DNA of 64,000 bases from Streptomyces sp. MUM 2J (GCF_022414535.1 NZ_JADWYM010000002.1:186001-250000), one strand, 5' to 3'; positions 51,504 through 60,573 are shown, numbered from the stretch's first letter. Notes: generated by a model from the letters alone, not told the origin. Numbers and translations are program-made.

Positions 51504-53648
51504 TCAGATGTCTTGCAGGTCGTAACGCAGCCGCAGCGGACGGAGAGTATCGAGGGTTTCCGCCTCATTGTCCGCGAGGTGCGCGAATTCAGTAACACGA
51601 GCCAGCTCGCGAGCGACCATCTTCCGCTCGCTCTCCGGCTGCAGATCGGATGCCTCTTCCGGCGGGACCACGATGAAGTCCACAATGTCCGCCATTGTCT
51701 TTCCGGGCGACTGACGGAGCACACGTCCTCGACGCTGGATGAACTGGCGCGGGTTGGAAGAGCTGGCAAGCAGGTACGCCGTCCGGGCTGCGGGAACATC
51801 GACACCCTCGTCGAGGCACCGCATCGACACAATTGCCTGCAGCTCCCGATCGGCGAAGCGTTGGAGCACCTTCCGGCGTTCTGGGCGCTTAGTCTCCGCG
51901 GTGTACCGGGCTGCTGGCATGTGCATCCGGTTGCCGACGAGGTCCAGCACTTGATCCAGCTGGGAGGGCTCCTCGGGTGCTCCGTCCTCATACGACAGCG
52001 GGTGCCGACCCTCGGCACAGTAGAGGAGCTGGTACCAGTCCTCGCCCCGCTTCTCGATCTCCCGCCTCAACGCAGGCAGCTTGGCCCGCGCATGCCCCAA
52101 CAGGTTCGATCGCTTCCGGAGCAACGCGCCAAGAGGACTGTCCTCATCCACTCGGTCCGAACCCTGCTGTGCCGCGATGATCCTAGCGATCTTCGTAGTG
52201 ATTTCCACGTACATCTCGGTCTCTTCCGAGTCGAGCTCGACGACTACCGGCGTGTACGTGTAGCGGCACAGCGCGCCCAGTTTGATGGCGCCGCCGATGC
52301 CCATCTCAAAAACGATCTCCCCGAAGTACCCCGTGAGCGCGTCGGTGCCTTCATCGTCGAACCAGCGCTCAGGAGTGGCGGACAGGCCGAGCCTGAACTC
52401 TGCGTTCTCGGGAAGCTTCGTCCTGATGTGCCTCGCACCAAGGTTGTGAGCTTCATCCGCGATGAGCAGGAGCCGGCCCTTGTAGCGGTTGAGGACGCTT
52501 TGGAAGGCAGCGTCTCCGAAGGTCTTGTTGGTCGTGATGATCACGCCACCACGGGCTGCCTTCAGCGCGAGCGCATCCAGGAGGTGGGACGCGCGACCAA
52601 ACCAGCCTGCTGTTGATTCGTAGGCCATGATCGGAGTGACGCCGAACCACTCAATGTCCTTGGCCCACTGGTCCACCAAGTGCTGGTAGGGAGCGATCAC
52701 CACGGTGAGAAGCGGCTCGTCCCGTTGGTGCAGCACCTTGGTCATCTGTGCGGCAGCCGACAGCGCCGTGAGTGTCTTCCCCGTCCCTGTGGCCATCCGG
52801 AGGAGACCACGCCCCTTCTCGTTGAACCAGTTCCCCACGGCCTGCTTCTGATAGTCACGGACCTTGAGCCCTGCGGGGATAGTCAACATGCCAGCGGTAT
52901 CCGCCGGCGAAACCACGATCGGGGCCCCGCCGCTGGGAACCTCTGCCGCTTCGCCTGCTTCCTCCCCCGTCAGAGCGGTCCGTTCGATGACCTTCTTTGC
53001 AGCCTCAGTGAAGGGCATGACGCGCAGTATCGACGTCCTGTCCTCCCACAGGTCCTCGAAGTCCCTACTGATCCGCAACGCCCGTACCCGGTCCCACTCG
53101 TCCCAGCTCCGGAACACCTCAATGGACTCGAAGTTCCCGACCAGCCCGGACAGCGTCTCGTTGGCGCTCCCCTTGAACGCCACGAGGTCCTGACCGTCGC
53201 GGAAGACCCCGATCTTCTCGTGGTACATACCGACCCGGTTACCTGACGCAACGTACGCCAGTTTGATGTCCAGTCGGCCTTCGGCCACGAGCCGCCCCAG
53301 CTTCCCGAGCCCTCGCGCCGCGCGGGGATCTTCCGCAGCCCGCTCCAGGTCTCGGACAGCCGCCTTCTCCATCACGGCTCGCAGCTCGTACCCAGCCTCA
53401 ATCTCCGCGATGTCCTCCGCGGTCAGGTACGGCGATGCCACGATGCGCATCTGTCCGCCGCGCCGAATGAACTCGTCGATCCCCCTGCCGATGACAGCGA
53501 GGACGGATGCCGTGAAGTAGCCCACTGCACGGTCATACTTCTCAGCCTGCCGTAGCGCAGGGACATAGAAATCTTTGACCACGTCACAGCGGTCACTGCG
53601 ATATTCACCCTCGACTCCTGCGGAGCGAAGCCCTTGAGACTCAGTCAT
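51504..53648 (-). CDS. PLD-nuclease/DEAH-helicase fusion, Dnd restriction enzyme (714 aa)
   Basis: A 714-residue effector. The N-terminal phospholipase-D-type nuclease has H143, K145, N163 and E164 (YHEKIGVFRD, KGSANETLSG). The SF2 helicase follows: Walker A MATGTGKTLTAL (285-293), D398-E-A-H401 (LLIADEAHNLG), motif III-like LGLSATPERWF and motif VI IQRRGRVLRQSPG (638-645). The family matches one I recall as dnd_restrict_1 (TIGR04095). It probably translocates on and cuts unmodified DNA. It overlaps the upstream gene at 53648 by one base and precedes the small gene. Confidence 0.85.
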   Translation of the reverse strand: MTESQGLRSAGVEGEYRSDRCDVVKDFYVPALRQAEKYDRAVGYFTASVLAVIGRGIDEFIRRGGQMRIVASPYLTAEDIAEIEAGYELRAVMEKAAVRDLERAAEDPRAARGLGKLGRLVAEGRLDIKLAYVASGNRVGMYHEKIGVFRDGQDLVAFKGSANETLSGLVGNFESIEVFRSWDEWDRVRALRISRDFEDLWEDRTSILRVMPFTEAAKKVIERTALTGEEAGEAAEVPSGGAPIVVSPADTAGMLTIPAGLKVRDYQKQAVGNWFNEKGRGLLRMATGTGKTLTALSAAAQMTKVLHQRDEPLLTVVIAPYQHLVDQWAKDIEWFGVTPIMAYESTAGWFGRASHLLDALALKAARGGVIITTNKTFGDAAFQSVLNRYKGRLLLIADEAHNLGARHIRTKLPENAEFRLGLSATPERWFDDEGTDALTGYFGEIVFEMGIGGAIKLGALCRYTYTPVVVELDSEETEMYVEITTKIARIIAAQQGSDRVDEDSPLGALLRKRSNLLGHARAKLPALRREIEKRGEDWYQLLYCAEGRHPLSYEDGAPEEPSQLDQVLDLVGNRMHMPAARYTAETKRPERRKVLQRFADRELQAIVSMRCLDEGVDVPAARTAYLLASSSNPRQFIQRRGRVLRQSPGKTMADIVDFIVVPPEEASDLQPESERKMVARELARVTEFAHLADNEAETLDTLRPLRLRYDLQDI

Positions 53649-55690
53649 CAGAAGTCCAGCCCCATATCTCTCACCAAATCAACGGCGGAGGGATTACTGT
53701 GCCCTTCGCCTTCGGCCTGCTCGCCCGCCGGTCGCTGGTCATCAAGATCGATGGTGCGGCGAACAGTCCCATTACGCGAAGTGAACGGCGGGCTGGAGAC
53801 TACCTGCCGCAAGGTGGTCTCCTTGATCGAGAACTGGGTTGTGAGCTTATCTACGAGTTCCGTGGTCGCAATCTCACCGCCAGCCAGGTCAACCTCTTCA
53901 GAGACGAGCTCCTTGATCGACCGATAGGGGCGCATTCCCCAGTCTGCCAACGACCAGGCATCCACATCGCATCGCACGAAACGATCGTCCGCTGCGATCT
54001 GCACGCGAAGCGAGTTGATTTTCACGTCCCCCTCCATATTTTCCGCTAGACGCCGCAGAGAGAGAGGGCATTGCGCGCTCTGCAAAGCCTTCAGTGCTCT
54101 CTCCTTCAATGTCACGTAACCCGAAGGGTGAACAGAATCAAGCTCTTCAGGGGCCCCCTCATGAATCACCCATCCAGTCTCGCTCTGCGGATCTATCGTG
54201 GCGGAAAGTAGCTGCTCAACTAGGCTGCAAATTTCACCTTCGAGCTCGCTTGACCGTAGCAGCAGAGAACCGAGTGTATCCTCAGGAAATGACACCGTAG
54301 CGAGCTTCGAGAGCGCCATCATAATGTCTACGACCGATTGCCCACGCCCATTTTCTTGAATGCGAGGAGCAGGCATGTTGAGCCGATTGCCGTCCTGAAC
54401 CAGCACCCCATCCGGACTTCTCAGTGCCGCCTCGAAAGCTTCGCGGATTGAAGCAGGGATGCGCCCTCGGTCGCCAATCTCGTAGCCTTGCGACCGAGCC
54501 CAACTGCGAATGATTGAATTCATATTCTCGGAAGCCTGCAGCGACATTCCGCTCGAACTTGAACCGCTCGAAACTTTCGCCGAAGACACCGAACCCGCTG
54601 CGGCTGTGCGCACCTCGGGCGAGGTGAGGCTCGTCGGCTGCAGCTCCTCGCTCGGTCCCACTCGCTCCAAACGCGAGACCAAGCCGCTGCTTTTATCCAT
54701 GGTGTTGCAATATTCAAGCCATGCCTCGAGATCTTCGGCATGCAGTTGGACTCGCTGCGCGCGCAGCAGCCGATCTGCTGTCTGCAGCGTCATCACTTCA
54801 CCCTGCTCAAGATCCAAGATCTCGAGCGTCTCGCTTTGCAACCGGGACAACGTCCGCGTCGAGAACCATCCATCCTGGCTTCTCCACCATTTCCTCATAC
54901 CGTGAAGAAGCGCAAGCGCGTCGAACTCCTCGCCCGGGAGATCACTACCCAACCAGGCGTGACGCGCGAGCAAGGTTTCCTTGCGGACGGGAGACTTAAT
55001 TGATTCCTCAAATGCGCTGACCACATAGCGCAGCGACCCCTCTGCTGCGGAATCAAATTCGTCAAGGATCTTATCGGGAGCATCGATCATCCGGGTGCGC
55101 AAAGCTCGCTCCCGCACGGAAGGTTCGCCGAGCCACCGAAGGGCACCTTCCGCGTAAATCGTTCGCAGGAAGTATTTGTCACTGCCGTCGAGCTGGTCGA
55201 ACCAATCAGCCAGCGGCGTCGTCAAATCGACCCGAGTCGCTCCGCTCACTCCAAATGCCGACACCCGAAGAAGCGTCACCATTAGTTCAGTGGTTACAGA
55301 ACGTGAAAGCCCGACGGGCGACTCGATTTGAGCGGGACTCATTTCCGTCAAGTCGCAGGATCCGCCAACCGCCGAAAGGATCGCTTCTGTCAACCACTCC
55401 TGGCCAGAGAGGAAGGTCTGCAGTACGTCGCCGCCCTGCAGCGAAGGCACGAGCGTCGCTATCGGCCGGTGCCTCAGCACCTCATCCGCGACAGTGAGCA
55501 ATCCCAGCGCGTCAAACAGATCATCCAGATAGGGGCGCCACTGCGCCGTCTCTCGGGGGGACTCATCGAATTTGAGGCAAGGGTCGGCGAGCCCTCGCAG
55601 CTCATCTCGGTCACGCTCTGAGATCTCGGCAATCCACGGATACAGATCTCCCCACGTCCCGCCGGTCATTGACGCCCCCTGTACAGACAT
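53648..55690 (-). CDS. Protein with Lsr2-like DNA-binding segment and HARE-like C-terminus (680 aa)
   Basis: A 680-residue protein I cannot place in a family. Residues 1-340 are helical (WRPYLDDLFDALGLLTVADE). Residues 389-423 read MNSIIRSWARSQGYEIGDRG then RIPASIREAFEAA, closely like the C-terminal DNA-binding domain of Lsr2, which grips AT-rich minor grooves through RGR. Residues 530-640 (ALKALQSAQCPLSLRRLAEN, RFVRCDVDAWSLADWG) look like winged-helix HARE-type modules. Base use is visibly less GC-rich than in neighbours. A DNA-recognition subunit of the restriction operon is likely. Either 55690 or 55669 may be the start. Confidence 0.65.
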   Translation of the reverse strand: MSVQGASMTGGTWGDLYPWIAEISERDRDELRGLADPCLKFDESPRETAQWRPYLDDLFDALGLLTVADEVLRHRPIATLVPSLQGGDVLQTFLSGQEWLTEAILSAVGGSCDLTEMSPAQIESPVGLSRSVTTELMVTLLRVSAFGVSGATRVDLTTPLADWFDQLDGSDKYFLRTIYAEGALRWLGEPSVRERALRTRMIDAPDKILDEFDSAAEGSLRYVVSAFEESIKSPVRKETLLARHAWLGSDLPGEEFDALALLHGMRKWWRSQDGWFSTRTLSRLQSETLEILDLEQGEVMTLQTADRLLRAQRVQLHAEDLEAWLEYCNTMDKSSGLVSRLERVGPSEELQPTSLTSPEVRTAAAGSVSSAKVSSGSSSSGMSLQASENMNSIIRSWARSQGYEIGDRGRIPASIREAFEAALRSPDGVLVQDGNRLNMPAPRIQENGRGQSVVDIMMALSKLATVSFPEDTLGSLLLRSSELEGEICSLVEQLLSATIDPQSETGWVIHEGAPEELDSVHPSGYVTLKERALKALQSAQCPLSLRRLAENMEGDVKINSLRVQIAADDRFVRCDVDAWSLADWGMRPYRSIKELVSEEVDLAGGEIATTELVDKLTTQFSIKETTLRQVVSSPPFTSRNGTVRRTIDLDDQRPAGEQAEGEGHSNPSAVDLVRDMGLDF

Positions 55691-55875
55691 TCTTCTTTAA
55701 CCTCGCGATAGTGCCGGATCATGCTACTTCGCACAGCGTAGGGACAGGACCGTAGGGCCGGATGGCCCTTGGCTCTTCAGGTCGAATGGCCCTTGCGGGG
55801 CTCCTCTCCTGCAACGGGAGAAGGGTCTCGCGGTCCGTGGAACGCATCATCTGAGCTCCGCACCAGGTCTCCTGG

Positions 55876-57612
55876 CTAAAGCACGTCCTTGATCTTGCTC
55901 ATGAAGAGCTGCGTGAAGTCGCCCCAATGCTTTCGCAGTTCTCCATACTGGTCATCCGGGGTCTCGTGCTGTGTCTCTGCCTTCGCGTAGGAAACAATCA
56001 AGAGAGTGATTGCTTCCAGCGCACGTTTCGCGGTGGCAGAGGCATCCCCGTCCGTTCCTGGGCCCGGCGGCTGTCCAGCAAGCTCCTTGAGCGGCTGGTA
56101 CATCTCCCGGTAGAAGGTATGCCGCTCATTGAGCCGGATGATGCTCTGGTCTCCGAGGTGCGTGATCTCGAAAAGCTGGCCACCAGGGAAGTCGACCGTT
56201 TCGATGACGAACGGAAGGTCCTTGATGTTCTCGAAGTACGCCTCTTTCTCCTCTGCGGTTTGCGCATGGCCGGCGTCCTTCGCCAAGTCAGAGTACGCGA
56301 TGTCCCTTTCAGCCCGGGTAGGAACCCTCTTGATCTGGGACTTCCTCATCGTCCGGTTGACGTCCTTCACCGCCCGAGCCAGGGGCGAATGTTCTCCAGA
56401 CCGCTCCGCCTTTTCCCGCTTCTGCTCGCCCCAGATACGCTGAATCTCCAAACGCGCTCCAGGGATTACCCGATAGGCAATGTCGCGAATGGTCTTGCGA
56501 AGTTCGTCGGACGGAACCGCACCTCGTTTGACGTTGCGCACTCCCATCAAGCGGTCCAGCTCCGGAGTGAACTTGACCTCGAACCCGATAAACCGGTCCG
56601 GGGTCTCAACTCCCCCCGGGAAAAGTTTCGCCACATTGGTGTAGCTGATCTCTCGATCAAGGCGGAGGAAACTCACGGCGCCTTCGTTCTCGGGCAGCCT
56701 CAGCTTCTTTGCCATGGCATCGCCGCCAGACCCTCTGTGCCGTAGTACCTCCGGTGGTGCAAGCGTGATGGTCACCTGAATCTTGTGCCCAGTTCCCTCG
56801 ACCAGCACCTCATCGTCAAAGAAGACCTGCGGGGCGAAGTGGACGTCGCCGGAATGGGCGTCCTGCTTGGCGCTGCGTCGCCTCTCCTCGTTCAGAGCGT
56901 GATCCACCCACGTGTTCTCTGCACGGAAGGTCGGATCGTGCGGGCGAAGGGGAACACCATCAACAGCAATCTTGATGCCGCCTTTAAGGAACTCACGGAA
57001 GATCCGCGAGAGCTCCTTGTTGAGCTCGCTCCGGACGTGGTCACTGGTATTCCGGCCATGGCTATCTGCGACTCGGTCAATCCCCGACCACCTCACCAAA
57101 GTTCCGGTTCCTTCAGGGAAGTAGGGAACCAAGTGGGCTGGCAACGGCTCCTCGTCCGGCGGCGCAATCCCCACCGTGCCCCCGGAGCGTTCTGTCTCAA
57201 GCGCATCGTCCAGGTCGAAGTGGACGTGCATGATGCGGTCGCTCTCCGCAACACGCGACCATGCATCGATGCGCGTTGCCACGCTCAGTGCGGCCATCTT
57301 CGCCCCTACGCCAAATTTGCCGATCGTGTCGTTCGACATGAAGCGCGTCGAGAATCCGAGCTGGAGGTAATGCTGAAGGATGTGCCCCGACATCCCCTGG
57401 CCGTCATCGAAGAACGCAACCTCCGAGATCACGTTCTTGCGGCCACGCTTCGTCACTTCAGTGAGGATCTCAACGTTGTTGGCCTTGGCCTCGATGCTGT
57501 TGTCGATGACTTCGCCAACAGCTGAGGGGAAGTTGTGCCCGGACTCCCGAAGGCTCAGCAGCGCCTGTCCCGAAAGCACCACCGGAATTGCCTGATTGCT
57601 ACTCTCGCTCAT
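55876..57612 (-). CDS. GHKL/MORC-type ATPase (578 aa)
   Basis: A 578-residue protein with a Hsp90-fold ATPase. Motifs: E34, D37, N38 (AVGEVIDNSIEAKANN), D70 (FFDDGQGMSG), and K99-G103 (TIGKFGVGAKMAALSVATR). A second domain (PDRFIGFEVKFTPELDRLMG) and a charged C-terminal half follow. Such ATPases act as ATP-driven clamps, as in MORC and topoisomerase VI-B. ATG 57612 has GGAGGAG upstream. It is first in the leftward operon, separated by 185 bp from the next gene. It may act as the clamp or sensor of the restriction system. Confidence 0.75.
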   Translation of the reverse strand: MSESSNQAIPVVLSGQALLSLRESGHNFPSAVGEVIDNSIEAKANNVEILTEVTKRGRKNVISEVAFFDDGQGMSGHILQHYLQLGFSTRFMSNDTIGKFGVGAKMAALSVATRIDAWSRVAESDRIMHVHFDLDDALETERSGGTVGIAPPDEEPLPAHLVPYFPEGTGTLVRWSGIDRVADSHGRNTSDHVRSELNKELSRIFREFLKGGIKIAVDGVPLRPHDPTFRAENTWVDHALNEERRRSAKQDAHSGDVHFAPQVFFDDEVLVEGTGHKIQVTITLAPPEVLRHRGSGGDAMAKKLRLPENEGAVSFLRLDREISYTNVAKLFPGGVETPDRFIGFEVKFTPELDRLMGVRNVKRGAVPSDELRKTIRDIAYRVIPGARLEIQRIWGEQKREKAERSGEHSPLARAVKDVNRTMRKSQIKRVPTRAERDIAYSDLAKDAGHAQTAEEKEAYFENIKDLPFVIETVDFPGGQLFEITHLGDQSIIRLNERHTFYREMYQPLKELAGQPPGPGTDGDASATAKRALEAITLLIVSYAKAETQHETPDDQYGELRKHWGDFTQLFMSKIKDVL

Positions 57613-57795
57613 CTTGTTCTTTCTCCTCCGATTGCTCATCGGCCAGGGGCGCTCTACGAGCAATCTCCCTGCCGGTCCCGCAAGTTCGTTGTGGCCAGCC
57701 CTAGCTGACTGTTCAGCGGGGCGGGACCAAGGCATCGTCCCCTGGTCCCGCCCGCCCTCATCAAAGTTCTGCCGGCGTACGTGCCGCAGTTCCCG

Positions 57796-58374
57796 CTACT
57801 GCGGCACGATCAGCTCCTCGGCAAAGTCACGGAGCGCCCGGCGCGCCCGCTCTACAGTCGCCCTCGACACTCCGACCGCCTTGGCGGTAGCCGCCACCGT
57901 CTCGCCCATCAGCATTCCCTGGAGGCAGCCCGGCCCGTGGCTGCCCATCGTCTCTGCGAAGCTGCGAAGATCCGAGATGATCTCATTTGCGATGACCTGC
58001 TCCTCAGGGGTCACGCAGGAGATCATCTCCGCGTGCACGGACCCATCAGCGCGGTGCTCCACCAGCCTGCGGTGCCGTGCATCAGCAAGCGGCCGACCCG
58101 CCGCCGCGTTACGCGCTGCCTGCCGGGAACGGTCACTCGTACGCCGGGCGTCCCTGAGCAGGTTCCGGCAGAGGTACTCCGCGTTCTCAGCGGTGCGCTT
58201 CTCTCCGAGCGCCAGGTTCAGCGCCGTGTCGATCTGGTTCTGGAACTTTGCGTTCCCGGAGCCGTCCTTCTGCATCTCGTACAGCATGGACATGGCCTGG
58301 ATACGGACGATGCACAGCTGGAGCACTGATGCTCCTCCCCTGGTACCCGACGGCTGTACGGCGGGCCCACTCAT
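57796..58374 (-). CDS. Sigma-70-like helix-turn-helix protein (192 aa)
   Basis: A 192-residue protein. The C-terminal HTH (VAATAKAVGVSRATVERARR) resembles sigma region 4.2 or a TrfB-like switch. The centre (EMISCVTPEEQVIANEIISD, LRSFAETMGSHGPGC) is helical and recalls sigma-like region 2. ATG 58374 follows GGGGAGCAGG. It lies at the right end of the insert, upstream of the ATPase gene by 183 bp and next to the phage head genes. It could regulate the restriction operon. The family is not certain. Confidence 0.6.
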   Translation of the reverse strand: MSGPAVQPSGTRGGASVLQLCIVRIQAMSMLYEMQKDGSGNAKFQNQIDTALNLALGEKRTAENAEYLCRNLLRDARRTSDRSRQAARNAAAGRPLADARHRRLVEHRADGSVHAEMISCVTPEEQVIANEIISDLRSFAETMGSHGPGCLQGMLMGETVAATAKAVGVSRATVERARRALRDFAEELIVPQ

Positions 58375-58574
58375 GTGTGACCTGCTCCCCTGTTCGCCCT
58401 CGTCGCCATCCAGTCGACTCGGGCATGAGCAAGTCCCTAAAAACGTAGCCCACCCCACTGACAACCGCCGGTGAAGTGGTCACATCTACACTGGGACAGG
58501 TAGAGGCCAAACTCCCTCACCTGCCACATGAGTTGCTCCCCTCCGAGAGAGTCGCGCACGGCTCCAGACCGCAC

Positions 58575-58880
58575 TCACCTGCTGCGGCGAACCTGCATCG
58601 TCGCTGGTCGCAGGAGTTCACCCCCCTTAGCCGTCGCATCTGTGAGCTCAGTCACACGACGTTCGATCGCTTTCACGTTCTCGGAGTTGTTTACGGTGGA
58701 GACCCCCTGAACCGTGACCATGAGGGGGTCCCCGATAAGAGCGGAACGGCGCTCTCGGAGAACCTCGACGACAACGTCGGTCACCGAGGCATGCCGTCGC
58801 AATCGCCGCTCCAGGTCCGCAGGGTCGATCTCCCCGAGCTCCGACCGTAGATAGGCCAGATCGTCCTCAGTGAAGGTCAC
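58575..58880 (-). CDS. Phage head-tail connector-region protein (101 aa)
   Basis: A 101-residue protein, TEDDLAYLRSELGEIDPADL then VVEVLRERRSALIGDPLMVT, of a kind often found after the capsid genes in actinophages. The end ATMQVRRSR is complete. It overlaps the 72-residue gene by four bases. It is the last phage gene before the 33-kb insert; the next expected phage gene is at 25522. Connector function is inferred from order. Confidence 0.6.
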   Translation of the reverse strand: MTFTEDDLAYLRSELGEIDPADLERRLRRHASVTDVVVEVLRERRSALIGDPLMVTVQGVSTVNNSENVKAIERRVTELTDATAKGGELLRPATMQVRRSR

Positions 58881-59095
58881 GGCGCGACGGACTTCGAGCG
58901 ACGGGCTGGCGGAGCCGACTTGGACACCGTGTTCTGGGGAACCTCGACCATGGGTTCCCAGGCGTCGGGGTGGGTGATTTGCTGGATGACCGCTGGGTCC
59001 GAGATCTCCGTCCCTGCGGTCAGGACAAGCGTCCCGTTCGCCTTCGGATCGTTGACGAACACCGTCTCCGCGAGCTTCCGTGCCGCTGCCATCAC
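58877..59095 (-). CDS. Small phage head protein (72 aa)
   Basis: A 72-residue protein, RKLAETVFVNDPKANGTLVL then PAVIQQITHPDAWEPMVEVP, ending in a basic tail. It is a common small gene after the capsid protein in Streptomyces phages. It overlaps both neighbours by four bases, so translation is coupled. Function unknown; it is probably structural. Confidence 0.6.
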   Translation of the reverse strand: MMAAARKLAETVFVNDPKANGTLVLTAGTEISDPAVIQQITHPDAWEPMVEVPQNTVSKSAPPARRSKSVAP

Positions 59096-60138
59096 AGGAC
59101 CTTCGCCGTGATGTGGATGTCCGGCACGTACAAGACGGGCATCGCGACCGCCGCGCCCTTCGTCCAGACCTGAACCGGGTCGTCCTGGTGCCCGGACGTG
59201 ATGACGATGCCCGGGGCGTCCTCGCGGAGGATCGCCGGGTTCGAGCCTGCCGACAGGACCAGGGACTCGGCCGTGACGCCGTACTGCGTTTCCGCCCAGG
59301 ACTCCGGGTTCGGGGGGATCAGGATCCAGCGGTCCTCGGGGATCACACGCTGGTAGGCGTCATCGACGGAGATCTGGACGTCGTAGACCGTGATCGGGGG
59401 CAGGTTGTACCGGGCGCGTACAACCTCGACCTCGTTCGGGGCGAGGACCGCGGTGGGGGTGGAGGAGCCGTTGACGCTGCCGTAGTACGCCGCCCGGTAG
59501 GCGTCGTTCGCGGCGAGCGTGGCGCGGGCCTTGAACGAGGTGATGACGCGGGCCGGGAGCGGGGCGCCGATCGAGCGCAGGTACTCGATCCAGCGCAGTT
59601 CGTCGGCGATGGGGTCGCTGGTCGGGTCGGACCAGGGCTTGGCGGCCGTGGGCATATTGGCGGCCGGGACGCCGAAGTCGGCCTCCAGGGTGAGCCCGTT
59701 CTCACCGTTGAGGCTGAACTTGCCGTCCACGAGGAGGTCGCCGGCGGCAAGCTCCATGCGGTTGCGGATCGACTCGACGTGGCGCTCGATGTCGTCGTAG
59801 AGGAGCTCGATGAACTCGGAGGAGTCGGCGCCGCGGGTGGTGTCGAGGAGGATCTGCTCCAGTTCGCCGACGATCAGCTTCTGGCCGAGCGGGGGCAGCA
59901 TGCCCTCGGTGATGATCTTCTCGGCCTGGCGGCGGGCGACAGCGGTCTCGGCGTCGTACGCGCGGAACTTGGCGGCGTTCACGCGCCGCTTGCTGGACCT
60001 GATGCGGAACTTGACGGAGTTGAGACGGCGTTCGGGCATGACCGTGCGGCTCAGCTCGAAGTCGGCCGGGGTGGTCATGGTTCGGGCGAACGCGTTGAGG
60101 TCGGCCGCGTCGATGTCGCGCAGCAAGGTGTCGAGCAT
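59092..60138 (-). CDS. Major capsid protein, E family
   Basis: A 348-residue capsid protein. Blocks PLGQKLIVGELEQILLDTTR, FIELLYDDIERHVESIRNRM and LLVDGKFSLNGENGLTLEAD match the Phage_cap_E family. The end (IVITSGHQDDPVQVWTKGAA) is complete. It follows the decoration gene by 24 bp and overlaps the next gene by four. It is the head shell subunit in the standard order. Confidence 0.85.
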   Translation of the reverse strand: MLDTLLRDIDAADLNAFARTMTTPADFELSRTVMPERRLNSVKFRIRSSKRRVNAAKFRAYDAETAVARRQAEKIITEGMLPPLGQKLIVGELEQILLDTTRGADSSEFIELLYDDIERHVESIRNRMELAAGDLLVDGKFSLNGENGLTLEADFGVPAANMPTAAKPWSDPTSDPIADELRWIEYLRSIGAPLPARVITSFKARATLAANDAYRAAYYGSVNGSSTPTAVLAPNEVEVVRARYNLPPITVYDVQISVDDAYQRVIPEDRWILIPPNPESWAETQYGVTAESLVLSAGSNPAILREDAPGIVITSGHQDDPVQVWTKGAAVAMPVLYVPDIHITAKVL

Positions 60139-60162
60139 GGTGAGCTGGGCTCCTCAGCGGGG

Positions 60163-60573
60163 TCAGATGAAGTGGATCTGCGTGGTCGAGGCGGTGATGG
60201 CGGTCGGGTCGAGACCGCCAGGGATGTGGGCGGTGGCGATCACGCCGTGCCAGAGCAGAGCTGCGCCTGCGCGGCCGCTGCCCGGGGCGAAGGGGACATC
60301 GGCGAGGAGCACGCCGGTGAAGGTGGCGCGGCCGTCCGTGGCGGCCGCGTCCCACGGGCCGTAGAGGCCGGTGGCGGTGACGCGGCCGAGGGGGATGCCG
60401 GCTGTCATGACGTTGCGGGGCTGGCCGAGCGTGGGCGGGGTGTAGTGGGTGCCCTGTGTGAACAGGGCGGTGTCGAGGGTGATGGTGAGCGGGGTGTCGA
60501 GTCCGTGCCGGGACGCCAGCCATGGGCGGTCGGCGGTGGCGGACTCGGAGTACGTGATCGGTTGGAGATCCAC
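60163..60573 (-). CDS. Head decoration protein (136 aa)
   Basis: A 136-residue beta-rich protein in the position of gpD-like decoration proteins. It starts at GTG 60573 (DLQPITYSESATADRPWLAS) and reads on to GTHYTPPTLGQPRNVMTAGI and LGRVTATGLYGPWDAAATDG. It lies between the scaffold-like protein and the capsid protein. The assignment rests on order and the Gly/Thr-rich, beta-heavy composition. Confidence 0.65.
   Translation of the reverse strand: MDLQPITYSESATADRPWLASRHGLDTPLTITLDTALFTQGTHYTPPTLGQPRNVMTAGIPLGRVTATGLYGPWDAAATDGRATFTGVLLADVPFAPGSGRAGAALLWHGVIATAHIPGGLDPTAITASTTQIHFI

Larger units (their letters stand above)
25523..58574. mobile_element. 33-kb cargo region inserted between prophage head and connector genes
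   Basis: Both flanks are co-directional phage genes that would normally be adjacent (58575-58880 then 25522-25160). The insert holds chromosomal-type genes, two biosynthetic operons and a Dnd island, but no integrase, transposase or recombination gene is visible. I found no convincing direct repeat at the edges. It may be several successive insertions or a rearrangement. Confidence 0.6.

Noticed and set aside
25519..58474. TCACCGGCGG at 25519-25528 and its reverse complement at 58465-58474 as insert ends
   Set aside because: Ten bases in inverted orientation in GC-rich DNA can arise by chance, and no direct repeat supports it.
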